Positions 1 to 11,743 of a stretch of DNA of 64,000 nucleotides are shown here, in pieces (the stretch's first letter is position 1; the number at the start of each line of letters is the position of its first letter). The stretch is taken from the NCBI GenBank assembly GCA_028532985.1, contig JANCIK010000008.1, positions 496,001-560,000 on the forward strand, in the 5' to 3' direction. This DNA comes from Stropharia rugosoannulata (lineage: Eukaryota; Basidiomycota; Agaricomycetes; Agaricales; Strophariaceae). The position numbers were made by a program, and so were the translations under genes. The notes under the pieces were generated by a model, which had not been told where the DNA came from, did no database searches, and was given only the letters and a program-made list of their open reading frames with translations.

Positions 1-1228
1 AGCAAATATTTGGATAGAGTCCACTACGAGTGGCTCTACATTCTGTCCGTCGACTTCAATAATAGTCTGGTGAGTTGTTGTCAGTGATATCGTGTATGCA
101 AGGAAGCAATTAATATTCACCATCAGATGCTGGTCGATAGAGAAAGTAAAGTTGGGATCGCATGAAATAGAAACGAGACGGAAGCGGTAGCGCTTGTTCT
201 GGGTGACACTGATAACCGCAAGGGGCGATGTGGGAGTGGCAGAATTGCGTCCCAGTCCATTGATTAGAGTGGCATCAGATTTAGGAGGCCCGGCGGCCGC
301 TCCAAGAACTGGGGCAACTGTGTGATACCTTCAATTATGCGCAAAAGTAAGCCTCAATATATAATTTCCAAAGGGGCAATCGTACCAGTCCGCAAGCGTG
401 ATGACCGTCGAATCTTTGAACCAAGATTAGTACTTTTGTCTCTTTTGTCATTGTTATTCTCACCATCGTCTACGTCGTACCTTATGAAAGTATTAGCCTC
501 ACAGGAAACTATATCATATATAATCCAATGATACTCACAGTGACAGGTATGGGTCGTTGGGGTCGTAAATTACCAGAGCACCTCGCAAACCATCGCAGTA
601 TTGAGTCGCTACGGCAGTGTGTGAATTATTGTACGAGATTCGGCCGAAACAATGCCTTACAATAGTGGGAGTGATACCAGAATGTCCCAGCCTGACCGAC
701 AGCTTGGAACTGGTAGTTGAAAGAGTCTCCAGGGGTAATAGGACATTGGGTGACACCGACAGGGCCGTCTGCCCACGCAGTTCCTGCTTGGAACAAGCCA
801 TGCCAGTGCTGGATACAATAATTTCAGTAAGATGAAAAATAGTTTTTGATATGTTGAACGTACAATACTGGTGCTCGTAAGCATCGTTGTGTCGTTCAAC
901 TGGTTCACAACATTGAGATTGAATGTATCCCCCTGTAGTCACGTTTAGCGGATACAGTACATGCATTGTAATGGCTTTGCTTGCTCACTGTGTTGCCTGT
1001 GATAAGAGGTCCAGGGAAAGTCACCCCGTTCTCAACGCCGCCGGCGAGGACCGCTCTAATAGATTGTGTTAGACAACATGGAAGCAGAGAATGCTTAGAC
1101 ACGAACGAGCGACTGAAGCCATCAGGGCTTATATTCTCGTTCTGAATGAAAAGGCTAGTGCTTGGCCCAACGGCGCCGTAGACGACAGATGCGAGATAGA
1201 GACCGAAGACTTTCAAAAAGGCACCCAT
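1..1228 (-). CDS. laccase (multicopper oxidase), 5' part, runs off the window's left edge
   Basis: Laccases are secreted blue copper enzymes that oxidise phenols and reduce oxygen to water. The start ATG at 1228 opens a signal peptide (about residues 1-19), then a mature start AVGPST. Nine exons can be joined: 1107-1228, 989-1055, 864-932, 661-808, 539-608, 464-480, 381-413, 121-317 and 1-66. They give FPGPLITGN, the copper motif HWHG (797-808), the second motif WYHSH (HSH codons 665-673), [32 protein letters not shown] and [14 protein letters not shown]. All are laccase family hallmarks of the first cupredoxin domain and the start of the second. An upstream in-frame ATG at 1273 is less likely because it lies only about 12 nt from a TATA box. 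One oddity: the intron after ADWY (318-380) has a normal AG acceptor, but where the donor should be the sequence reads ATTGCC with no GT, and reading through meets a stop. Either a splice donor has mutated (recent pseudogene) or there is a sequence error. The C-terminal half lies outside the window. Confidence 0.9.
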
Positions 1229-1284
1229 TGAGACAATGAGTTGAGGACACAGCTGTGCTGAGGCATAAGGCATAACTTTGAATA

Positions 1285-1292
1285 CTTATATA
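1285..1292 (-). promoter_or_regulatory. TATA box of the laccase gene
   Basis: On the minus strand this reads TATATAAG, 57 nt upstream of the proposed laccase ATG at 1228. That allows a transcription start about 30 nt downstream and a short leader. The spacing supports 1228 rather than 1273 as the translation start. Confidence 0.55.
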
Positions 1293-3661
1293 CTGCTTTT
1301 CGCATTCTACTCACGGAGCTACATCTATTTTTTCTCATGAACGCTTGAAGGAATTTAACAATGTCCATGTGGCAGATAGGAAAGAGAAAATGGGATTAGC
1401 ACTTGTGCGAGCGTCTTCAACGGCTGTGATTTCTACCAAAACGTAGTTACTCCGAATGCACCGCTTAGCTGCTTTGTCCGTTAACTGCGTGTGAGACGGT
1501 TATCAATCGCAAAGTCTCCTACAAAGGCGGATTGATATTTAAATTTTAAAAGCTATCTAAAAGGAAATCAGTTTATGGATCCACCTCGAAGCATAATTTG
1601 AGGCTAAGCTCCCTTGACAAGTGAATTAAGGGGCCCATGCAAGGCCCACTAGTATGATTTTCCATGTTACCACCTAATTGACTCAAGACCATTGCTCCTG
1701 TACAGTTTAGGTTAGGCTAGGTTAGGCTGTGCCAACATGTCATCGGCATCTCCTCCACGCATTCAGCCAGGCCCGCCTTGCTTATTTGCATTCTAGGCGC
1801 TCGCCTGGATTTTTCTCACGTAAAAATAGATTCATTTTAGGTTGTTGCGTTTCAGTGTGTGTGAAAGTCCTTGTGTTAATGTTCCATGAAAAGCGCAGGA
1901 GCTAAACAGTGGTGCAGAAAGAAGGACATAGTATTGTTTTATTATGATGCTTTCACTGAAGGTGAATTAGTTAAAGATTGGCAGCTCCAAACATAATCGA
2001 GCGCCTGTGCTCAGATATAGTCTGCTTTTGGAAATTGATTGGCCGTTTCCGGCAGATTGATGTTACGAGCATCTCGCTCTCACGATCTATAAATAGAATG
2101 CTCTACGTGCCCTCCGAGGCTCCGACAATCCATGTTGTGGTCTGCGTACGTCCTTCATCGGCCAAACATCATTCCCGGATATGCTTACTCTTAATGTATT
2201 ACAGTTTTGGTCATTTTCTGACTTTGTAGCGGGTGGTTGATCTCACTTACAATGCAATATCACCCCTTCCAAGAGTTTATTATCACTCTGAGCCGCGGTT
2301 CTGGGTGTATCCAGGTCTTGGACGCGGAGAGTCCGACTGTCGCGTGAAGGAACTGTAGTTTCTACATAGCCGGTGCTCCCTTGCGATGAGTACTGAATAG
2401 GTATAATGACTCAAGTTTTACCAGGTTTGATCGTCTTGCGTGTGTACGTCTAACGTTATTTGATAAGCGCATACCGCTCAGGTTTCAATCTTAGAGCATG
2501 GCGTGAGTAAGCTGTAGCATATCACTCTACTACTGGAGAGAACGACTACAAACTGAGCTATTAAGCGGCATTATTTTCACAAGAATTCACACATAGACCG
2601 TATCATGATATGTAGCTATGCATTGTTGCTTATGCGTTAATTCCGCTCGTTCATTCACAGATTTTTTGTATAAGATCTTGGTAATCTTTACTACTAGTTT
2701 TATTGTCAATTCAATATCTATACAGCGGGCAACACAACCCATCCTGTGCTGCTATTTGGTTTTGTCAATGTCGAGTTCATTTATATAGCGGTGTACATGG
2801 CAGCCGTTGTCTTTCACGCTCCCAGCGACCCGCATATTTGACTCAATGGCTGCTAGAGAGCAAAAATAGACATACATTGTTAGCCTGTTGGACCGACAGC
2901 TTGCCGACAACACAGACAGCGACGGAGCGGCGGCAATCAACCGGCATTTTCCGGGTGGTGTGCTGTCCTGTGCTGTCATGGCCGCACGAGTTTGGCACGA
3001 CCTCGGCCTCAAGCTTCACGGTCTCAAGCTCAAAGCTCAAGCGCTCAAGGCCCAAGGTCTCACGAACCCCATCTTTCGACTTCAGCGATGCTTGAGACTC
3101 TACTGTACTCATCCTTTGCTCGTCGCAAAGTAAAATGGGTCTCTCTTACACGATGAACACACACCTTCAGACAATTCACCTTGCATCGAGCAAAAGGCGT
3201 TTGCCCTTGCTTCTCTGCCTCGTGTTATCATGGCGAAATCCCTGCCTTTCTCCGAGCTTCATTATCTGAAACTCAGCTTGCCTACTCCTTTCTGACCTGG
3301 TCGCCTCTTGGATAATTTGCGCAGGTGGCGGATAGTTGGATGAACCGGGTGAGAAAGGTGTGTCAAACTTGTACTAATGCTCCAACGTCACTACTGACCT
3401 GTAAGCCGCAGTCCTTGACTCGTCTACTGCGTAATCTCAAACCTTGTGTGTATCAGTCAAGGAAGATGTAGTCACCCACAATTCCTCTAGGCCTCGTGTA
3501 CCATTCCTGCCCAAGGCCTTGCTGTTTGCATGCCGTAGGATCGACTTGAAACGCAGCATAATAGGGCCTTGGAGGCTTCAAACCTACGCCCAATAGCTTA
3601 CTGCTTAGCCAGCATCGCTCTAGCTCCTCTCTTCACCCATTCTCTACGTCGAGAGCGCATT
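1293..3661. other. gene-poor stretch between laccase and RNase H-domain gene
   Basis: No convincing gene is seen. There is a short run of TTAGG-like units (TTAGGTTAGGCTAGGTTAGG, about 1709-1728), and a CTCAAG/GCTCAA-rich imperfect repeat around 3010-3060. A minus-strand reading frame (2843-3112) has a coiled-coil-like start but nothing recognisable downstream, so it is not called as a gene. Confidence 0.4.
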
Positions 3662-5222
3662 ATGACATATCAAGTACATCCTCTTGAAGATGGAGATACG
3701 AACGTAATTTTCACCAATGGAGCGCTTTCCGGGCGCCCAGTTTCTCCGAGAACTCACAAGAACTCGCTCGCCGACAGCATGTCATTTCGCACCATTCATG
3801 GGCTGAATGAATGCTCCGTATGTCATGGGTATACTAAGCATATCGACTTGACGTTGTCCACCGACCCTCAAGCTCGACATGCATACAGGGGGCGTGACTC
3901 GTACCTCGACGGAATTGGAGTTGGGCGCCGCCTTCAATTGGAAGAAGATAGCATGGCGTTCTCCCGATATCGTGGACGCCTTCAGGCTGTCAGTATGCGG
4001 GAACAAGAATTGCTTTCAGCCAACGAGCGGTATCGTCGAAGGATAGATAGTCTTGAAAGGGAGATGATGACCCTAGGTGATAAGCTTATGGCAGTACAAA
4101 TGGCATACGAGGACCTGGTCGGGTCACCACTCCATACCCCCGAGTACGATTTCGACACGACGGCCAACTCATCTTACTATTCCGACTCCGATTTCAACAG
4201 TGAAGGTTTTTCCCGGGATCCTCACCTCAGTCAGGTGGGTGAGAGGTCACTTGAAATGTCTGAACTCTGGCAAAGTGTGGGCGTAGAAGAGAGGTGCGTT
4301 TATACATCCCCACGAATTGGAGCATATTATGAATTTCACTTTGTGATGTAGTGATTCCGGGAGTGATGGATATGATAGTCCATCGACTGAATCGAGCGTA
4401 TCCTCTAATGCCGACTCGGATACTCCACCATCTGATGAATCAGACTTGGAGGAGGTGGAGATTGCATTTTCGGCGCCACTTGAAACGGAGCTAACCATTG
4501 ACGAACTGACCACCCTTATCGAGGCGTCCCAGGAACCGGGCAATACGGACGCGCTTGATCAAGTAAGGCTACTTGTGCAAGATGCCCAGCGGACCCCGAA
4601 ACGCATACGCACTGCGGCACAGACTTTCCTTCTGCTCACATGGCGCATACCCACATGGGTACTAAACCTTAGGCTCACTGCCGCGCCCCAACCCGGAACA
4701 CGTCCCCGTTCGTCGTCTGCCCCTGTTCCCTCCACTGTCGCTGCTTCTCCAGAGGTATTCGTAGACGCCTCGGCGTGGGGTATTGGTCTCATTATCAACC
4801 AGCGATGGCTTGCGTGGCGCTTCGTTACACCGTACCACCCCTCTCTCCCCGTGGATAGCAAGCGGCATGTCATAATGTCCTGGGCCGAGCTCACTGCCCT
4901 CGAGCTAGGTCTGCTGACGCTCATCGCGGCGGGATACCGTGATGCGCGCGTGCGGCTGCGCTCAGATAATGACGGCGTCGTCTACGCCATGCGCGCGCGC
5001 AAGTGGACAGCAAATCACGGTCTAGACACAGCTCTACGTAGGATTCTGCAGTTGTGCTCAGACGCGAAGCTGCACGTGGAGGTAGAGTGGGTATCGACGA
5101 AGTTGAATCCCGCGGACAAGCCATCGCGCGGGGTGTTCCCTCCCGCACAGCTGATGTTCGAGCATGCCCCAGATTTGCCCGCTCACTTGCAGGGCGTAGT
5201 GCAGATTGTGAATGTGATTTGA
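3662..5222 (+). CDS. coiled-coil protein with C-terminal retroelement-type RNase H domain
   Basis: Two exons, 3662-4293 and 4352-5222, with a 58-nt GT-AG intron keep one frame of 500 residues. Reading frame extends upstream of 3662 but only with non-ATG starts. Residues about 113-152 form a heptad-like charged coiled coil. A Ser/Asp/Glu-rich linker follows across the splice. From about residue 349 there is an RNase H fold with VDASAWGIGL, then SWAELTALELGL, RLRSDNDGVV and LNPADKPSRG, which supply the expected D-E-D-D active-site series of RNase H from tyrosine-recombinase (DIRS-like) or related fungal retroelements. No reverse transcriptase, integrase, recombinase or terminal repeats are seen nearby. 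It is therefore either an isolated fragment of an element or an RNase H domain captured by a host coiled-coil gene. The open frame, intact catalytic acids and clean splice argue against simple decay. Confidence 0.6.
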
Positions 5223-6483
5223 GGTACTGGATTTGGATCCGTGATTCAGAGTTCTACATCCAAGTGATGTTCTACTGTCAGTAGGTATTTATCAGCGGCG
5301 CTGATGTGTGCGTAAAGGTTGATGCATGATGTGTAGTCTTTTTATTTCTTTGCCAGAATGCTATGTAAATCCTCTTCTGATAATATCACTATCTATCTCG
5401 TTTAGTATGAACACGGAAGATTTCAACTGTCTTTCCATCCTTCGAAGCTGAAACTGGACCAAACAACGGATAAAAGGCCATACTAAGAACACCTGGAACG
5501 TTCGTAAAACGCATCGCCTTCTGATAGCTTACTTATACGTAAATCGGCTTCAAAGAATTGCTGCTGAATCATGCTCTTCTCGGACCTGTTCCGAGCACTA
5601 AACGGTAGTAAGAAGATTGTTGAAAATTACAAATATTCTGCCTGAATTTGTTCAATCGTTCCTGTTCCTTGCGACTCTAATTCAGACGAGTCTCAGTACA
5701 CTTATTCCACCGCGGATATGGTCACTCTGTCAACAATGGGTTTTACCAATTAAATAGGCTTTGACAGATATTGAAGGAAATCCTATACCAATGGGTTCTA
5801 CGCTCCGGTCCGAGCATAGGGCGAAGATGAAACGCCGAAACTGACTTCAAGTCTGTAAGAAGATGTGATACCCTATGGGCCTAGCATGACGCTTGAAGCT
5901 TGAAGCTTGTTACAGTCTGATATTCCCGACCTTGAACAGAATGTGTGATAATTAAGTGTAATGTAGTGCAGGTTCTCCTAAAAAGAAATTAATAGTCGTA
6001 CATGAGCCCAGTCGGTGTTCAAGTTCACCTGCAGCAAACAACCTACTTAATAATAATAATGCGTTTTCAACTCTCACACTGATTTGCCAACAACACAGAA
6101 TGACATAACTTGAGAAGTCACACTTGTCTTGGGTTTTGATGTTACCACGACCTTTGGCGATCTAGAAATAATTCATGCAGTGGACCTTCGAGTGTAAATG
6201 GCTGCTACTAGTACTATTTACAAACTGAAATGTTCGTCGATGGTGCAAGACCGAGGGACCCAGTTTAAAAAAAATCTTCCGACCCATTTTCAAGCAAGGT
6301 TTTATATTCGATCACTGTCACAGAAGTACACAATGCCATAGATTCACAGGTCATTTACTCATTTACGCCAACTTCACTTCGGACCACTTGTCAAAAATTT
6401 CACTCTGATCTTCCTCTAGCTCAATAATTAAATAGAGCATTAGGGCAACACCGTAATGTACTCACTTCAGAGGTATTCGTGCC
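5223..6483. other. AT-rich gene-free stretch with one arm of an inverted repeat
   Basis: No gene is seen. It contains inverted-repeat arm 1 (6034-6180, listed separately) and a few short tandem GCTTGAA units near 5891-5909. Confidence 0.4.
6034..6180 (+). repeat. inverted-repeat arm 1 flanking the lectin gene
   Basis: The segment matches the reverse complement of 7919-8048 over nearly its whole length, with blocks such as CTCACACTGATTTGCCAACA, GAGAAGTCACA, GTTACCACGACCT and TCTAGAAATAATTCAT conserved in order and small gaps between. Together the arms bracket about 1.74 kb holding the lectin gene. They could be long terminal inverted repeats of a decayed DNA element or the product of an inverted duplication. 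Confidence 0.8.
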
Positions 6484-7037
6484 TTAGTTGAACGTGCCCT
6501 GGTTCCACGGGCCAGAGGTGTTGGTAGTCTCGGTAATAACACCCGGACTAGCAGCCGACTGGTATCCGACGCGAATGTTGGGTCCACTCGTAAATACAGC
6601 ATAGAGCAAGCCTGAGTTTGCTACCGCCGCATAGCTGTGGCCGGTGAGGTAGCCTTCAGCCCAGGCACCCGCACCTCCTGTAGCGGTGTTGCACAATTCA
6701 TGAAGTAAATTGCTCTTGTCGATGAAGTACAAGCGGATCTGCGTATCGCAGGCATAGGTGTCAATTTTACACAAAATCGAAAGGAGAACGCCTTCACCTG
6801 GTCGACTTGCCCATCGTTCCACGCCACGGCGGCCAGGGGAGAGTTGATGCGCACTTTGTCGGACGACACAATCACAGTGTCAGTGTACTTCGGGTTGTTG
6901 ACAGCCGCACCGCTGCCTGCCGCCTCGTGAATGGAGCCATCGACGCCTATGTAGTAAATGCGAGTAGAAGACCCTCCAGTCAGCAAAACAGCTGTAGCAG
7001 TTGCACCGAAGTAGTTGGTGGCAAGGTTGGTAGGCAT
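6484..7037 (-). CDS. small beta-propeller lectin, fungal fucose-specific lectin-like
   Basis: Exons 6798-7037 and 6484-6738 join across a 59-nt intron (6739-6797) to give 164 residues. The start ATG at 7037 opens MPTNLATNYFG, and no signal peptide is seen. The protein is built of short propeller-blade repeats with the pattern AVLL-x-GGSSTRIYYIG-x-DGSIHEA, SPLAAVAWNDGQ-x-QIRLYF-x-D, and YAVFTSGPNIRVGYQS. This R-I/V-Y/G-Y ... D/N-x-I/L-H-E blade signature is that of the AAL/AFL fucose-binding lectin family. It is about half the usual 300-residue six-bladed form, so it would have to oligomerise to close a propeller. Fungal lectins of this kind bind fucosylated glycans and are often defence proteins; the exact sugar is not provable here. 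A decayed copy lies 1.3 kb away on the other strand. Confidence 0.7.
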
Positions 7038-7522
7038 GACTGATATCTGTTATAAAGATGTAAGAAATGCCGGACAAGTTGACGAGAGACGTACAAGTTG
7101 TTGGGAGCTAGATAGGTGTGTGTATCTTAAAGGTATCGAAGTAAGGGTAACGGTTTATATAGAAGCAGATATTTTATTATTATTGAATTTTAACTGTAGA
7201 ACGGCGCAAGTTAAACTCCGGAGTATTAACTGCGTGTGAGCATTACCACTAAGAGTTCCGTCTTGTTTCGAATTTCTGTCATTCGCTTCTTGTTCTGGAC
7301 CTGAAGGATCTCAAAAAGACCGTCAGAAACATGAGGCTTTTTAATTTGAAAAGTCAATTGAGCCTTCTTTAGCTCCCCTAAAATTGACTTAAACACTCGT
7401 CGCCCCCATACCCTGTGGCAGTTTTGGGGCGCGCCGTATACTGTTCCAGGGTCGACACGAGATTTGCAGACAACTGACAAATCTATTCCTTTCGACATTA
7501 GTAGCGGTTCTTTCATTCTATA

Positions 7523-7547
7523 TCCTTCTTCTTCTTCTTCTTCTTCT
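7523..7547. repeat. CTT trinucleotide microsatellite
   Basis: A short run of about seven to eight CTT units on the plus strand, between the lectin gene and its pseudogene. Simple repeat with no visible coding role. Confidence 0.8.
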
Positions 7548-7918
7548 ATTCGACCTGTTCAGTAAATATTTTTCTTCATAGGCGTGGTCAGCGGTTAAAC
7601 TGAGAGGAGAAACTGCAAACGTTCACTCTCACACTGATATGTGATAGAACACCCTGAATGTCGGCAGGAATAGCTGGATTTACAATGTCATGCACGAAAT
7701 TAAAAGTTCGATACAATCCGCTGGTTCAGGCCACCCAGTACAAAACACACGGCGTTACCATCTCAACATTTCTCGCTGACGGAAATATCTTAATGGCGTG
7801 CCGATCAGTAGACGTTCGTTTAAGACCTTTCGTTTTCTTTACCAAAACAAACTAGCTACCAACTTTCTACAAACTCTCAGTCTCAAGAACAGTCATATTG
7901 ATTCCTCTGTAAAGTCTA

Positions 7919-8048
7919 CTGTATGAATTATTTCTAGAGTGCCAAGAGGTCGTGGTAACATAACTCGAGGCAACTGTGACTTCTCGTATGTACTTCTGTG
8001 TTGTTGGCAAATCAGTGTGAGAGAAAACACATTATTAGGTTGTTTGTT
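7919..8048 (-). repeat. inverted-repeat arm 2
   Basis: Reverse-complement partner of 6034-6180; see that entry. It lies about 880 bp upstream of the intact lectin gene's start and about 280 bp upstream of the lectin pseudogene's start. Confidence 0.8.
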
Positions 8049-8328
8049 ACCGGTGAAGTCGAACGCCGTTGCAAGAGCTCGTGTAGCGTGTAGAGCTAGC
8101 TATTAATAAATCGGTCCAAAAAATGATAATGATACGTTGCTCGTGCATGTATGTACGGTATTGCACAAGCCTCATCACGTCTTGAAGACTTATAAGGCGT
8201 AAGTTGGCGTTTTTATTTCTCATCCTTGAGCTATTCGGTACATAGTACATCTACCTCAAAACCGTGTATGTCCGAACTCAAAAAATTCATGATCACCCAT
8301 TCTTAGTCCCTTTCAAACAGATAAACTC

Positions 8329-8833
8329 ATGCCTACTGCTCTTGCCACCAATTATTTGGGCGGACCATCCACTGCTGTTCTACTCACTGGAGAATCCAAT
8401 ACGCGCATCTACTATTAGAGCATTGATGGGTCTCTTCATGAGGCCATAGGAAGAGGTCCTGCTGTCGACCACTCTCAATACAGAGAAGTCCAGATTTGTT
8501 GTCTGTATGTTTCTTTCCCCTTCCATCAATTTAATTCCGTTGTTTATATTGATAAAGCACAGAGTCGGTTGCATGTATTCTGTTGACCAGAATAATCTTC
8601 CTCACGAGCTTTGCAACGACGGCATCGGTAGAGATTGCACTGAGTCGCCACTTGTCAAGGCACGAGTTTGCTGCCGCCGTAAACTCTGGTGTACTCTAGT
8701 ATCACACGGTGTCAACTGATAAACCAGGAGTACCGCAAATTAGCGTTGATATCAATCCGCTGAGAATCCAACAGCTATTACGGAGGACACCAATACTCCG
8801 GACGGCCCCTGGATCCAGTCCACCTTCAACTAG
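8329..8833 (+). pseudogene. decayed copy of the propeller lectin gene
   Basis: The segment starts MPTALATNYLGGPSTAVLLT, close to the intact lectin's N-terminus, and continues N-T-R-I-Y-Y. A TAG stop then falls exactly where the intact gene has an isoleucine codon, followed by S-I-D-G-S-L-H-E-A. Further on the similarity moves between frames (LPHELCN near 8592-8612). It ends in frame with NPTAITEDTNTPDGPWIQST then F-N-stop at 8831-8833, matching the intact gene's SPGVITETTNTSGPWNQGTFN end. An internal stop plus frameshifts make it a pseudogene. It lies on the opposite strand to the intact copy. Confidence 0.85.
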
Positions 8834-11743
8834 CTGGAACAACATTGCCATGAAACGTGAGCGCTTTACTGTTTGGAGTCCTAACTTGAGCTTGACAAAT
8901 GTAAATTAAACCATAGAGAAATCGAGGAATGAGACAGAGGGATGGAGAAATTCTCTTGATGCTCATAGATTTTTGATTTAATCAAAAAATGTACTTCGTG
9001 TTTACTTCTTGTGGGCTTGTATGACTCCATGAGATTGTCCGTGAATAAAATATTTTTGGCGCATAGCTGGGAGTCACTCCGAGTTCTCTGAATTCGTGAA
9101 ATGTAAAAATTACCATAAAATGGGCAAATTCAACAATAAGTACGAGTTTGTTTCGCTTGAAACTCTATTGAAACTTCAATGAAATTTGCTTGAAACGGCC
9201 GCCGTGAGGATTTGATTACATAACACACGTGGTTACTGGGGCCGGAATGGGCGTCAAATTATGCCAGCATTCTCCTCTCCTGCTACCATGCCCCCCAGTC
9301 ATCTTGTATATCTATCATCCTGCATACATATGGGCCCGCTATGCTTCAAATGTTATATATCCTCAGAAAACGCGTTATGGCCTTCGTTAATGAATGTTCT
9401 AGCGGGCTCGGACAAGGTTCGGTCTAGCGCCATTTTTTCAAGCCTTCAATGGATTAATTAGGGAGGTCCCTTGAGGCACACGCTGGCCTCAGTAGAGAAA
9501 CTGACAGAGGAACACTCTAGGATACGAATATGTCAGCTGACCGCGTCGCGCGAAGAAGTAGCTGCAGTCATCGAGCGCGACACGTTTTTGAGGTACGGTT
9601 CTCGGTAAACAAGTCCCTTGCTGCGTGCGGATGGAAACCGGATTGCTTAACATAACGACGTACTCACGGAGCTCGGTTTGGCGACTCATCCTGCGGACAT
9701 GAAGATTTGAGGATCACAGATAAGCTTGACCCAACCCATCCTTCAACTACGGCTCCAGACGAGACTGTCTCATCTGAAGAACAGGGATACATGCTACAGG
9801 ATCGGACCAAGGACAACTTTATCCTCGCATATATGCACCCCGGTGCAGGCTATATACACTCATCCGTCCACGGTTGCCACCAACGCGGCGTTATCGTCAA
9901 CGTGGTGGTTCAACGCTGTAAACGCATGTTGATCATGTTGATTCATAGGTTCTATTTAATAGGCAAAGTATTGGATCGTTCTTCGATACCCTCTTTCTGT
10001 GCTCAGATGCCTCTTCAAGCTATCCAGGACGCCGCCATGTTCAATGCCTCAACGACGATGAAGAGCTTTTCCTGCTAGATGACAATGGCGGTTCTCAGTG
10101 ATAGTGTTTTTTGCCACCTGATTAAGTGCCTGTTATCAAGTCTAGATTCTACTAACGTACCTACACCCTGTACTACTTGGTGTCTTGTGATAATAAAGGT
10201 GCGTCTCTGTTCCGTCTCCCGCCCCATTAAACTGACAACCTTTGATAAGTTCGGTTCCATGCCATAGCGCCGACGTGAGGGCACATTTCTGCCCGCAAAG
10301 CTTGACCTCGTGCTGAAGCACATCAGCGCCTCGATATTCAATGGTGGCGTCGTTTATGCGTCCAGCATCCAGTCACGTTCACTTAGATTCACTTTAAACC
10401 TCAAGGCAGAGATTTATCACATTAAGCATTGCCGAGGAATGGGACATATAGTCGGGTTCAACCTGCTGCTCTCGTCTCTGCAACACACGATAGTCTATCG
10501 TCTCAAGCTCTGCGCCTAGGCCCCGCCGGGCGCGCACGGCTCGGCGGCTTTTGATAGAGCCCTTGCCACCCATCTCCGCTTCCTTACCGTGACTGATGCA
10601 TGGCTGGGAAGCAAGCTTGCCACCGATGGCCAACACGGCGCCACCTGACGTTCAGCTGCATGAGGACCTAGGGCCGTAACCCATGCCCTCGGCTCGCGAA
10701 TTATAGTTTTGGGGTATGCGCGCAGTCGGTGCGGCTGTCGCTGACTCAAGTTCCGGCAGGCTAGTAAGTACTTTCTCGCCCATATTCATTTTCCATCACT
10801 CAAACTTTCGCTAAGGGATGTTTTCTTGAATGATATCTCATGCTCTTGGGAGCAGGCATACGAGTCATTGGAGAATATACAGTTTAATATTAATCTATTA
10901 TGGCCGTTTTCTCCCAGCTAGGCTACGTGGGAGGCTCCGTTAATCTAATCGACCTTCGCTTACGCCTTAGTGTGTTGATAGAAGGCCGCTATCGGCGGGC
11001 CGCACTTACTCCGATTTTCTCAATCGAAATTCGATAGCCGAATAAGCACGTTTTCTCCAGTGAGCGATTTCTTATTGTCTTTTCATCTTTGGCTGACTGG
11101 GCGAATTTTCGCAGAGGGAAATGAAGTGCCAGAAAAACAATTCAGTTCCCGGAGAGGCCATGTGAACAGGACTACCTACGAACAAAAGATGTGATAAGGG
11201 CGCCAGACAAAATAAGGCGCGACCGCGCTGAGTCGCGAAGGTTATGTAATAAAAGTAAGTGGGGGGTATATGCGGTGGATGGTATGGATTGGGGATCGTG
11301 AAGAGGGTCGTGAATGAGTAATCAAAACGTGTCGCTCGTGAGGGATGAAGACGGTGGCGGACGGTCGTCGAGACGCATCCGAGGAAGGCCGACCGGGATG
11401 GTATCCAGTACGTCTCGACGACACATCCTATAATCGTGAGTGAGGGTTACGCAGGCAGCGACTATGATTACAAACCCAGCTTGGGCTAAACAACAAGGGT
11501 GAACGATGGATGAGAACAGAAAAGTACACGGCGCGAGCCGCGCGGCCAGTCCATGCAAACGAGAAGGCGGAGGGGGGGCGCAGGGAGGGCGGCGAGCTAT
11601 AAGGTGCGCAAAATACAAATAATCCATACATAGAGTCCAAAAAGAGTTACCGCAGATATGGGATGCGATGCAACGCGGAAGCAGAGCCCGGAGACGCACA
11701 GCATCTGAAGGCACGCAGAAGGGGAAAGAGAGAGAGGGAAGGC
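8834..11743. other. gene-poor stretch before the HMG-box gene
   Basis: No gene is supported. A plus-strand open frame (9707-10078) and neighbouring frames give short peptides without recognisable motifs. The last few hundred bases before 11744 probably include the 3' UTR of the minus-strand HMG-box gene. Confidence 0.35.

Noticed and set aside
2843..3112. minus-strand frame with coiled-coil-like start
   Set aside because: The repeat-like CTCAAG sequence creates the heptads; nothing conserved follows.
9707..10078. 123-codon plus-strand frame and overlapping frames
   Set aside because: No conserved motif, no signal peptide and frame switches; probably chance or a very old fragment.
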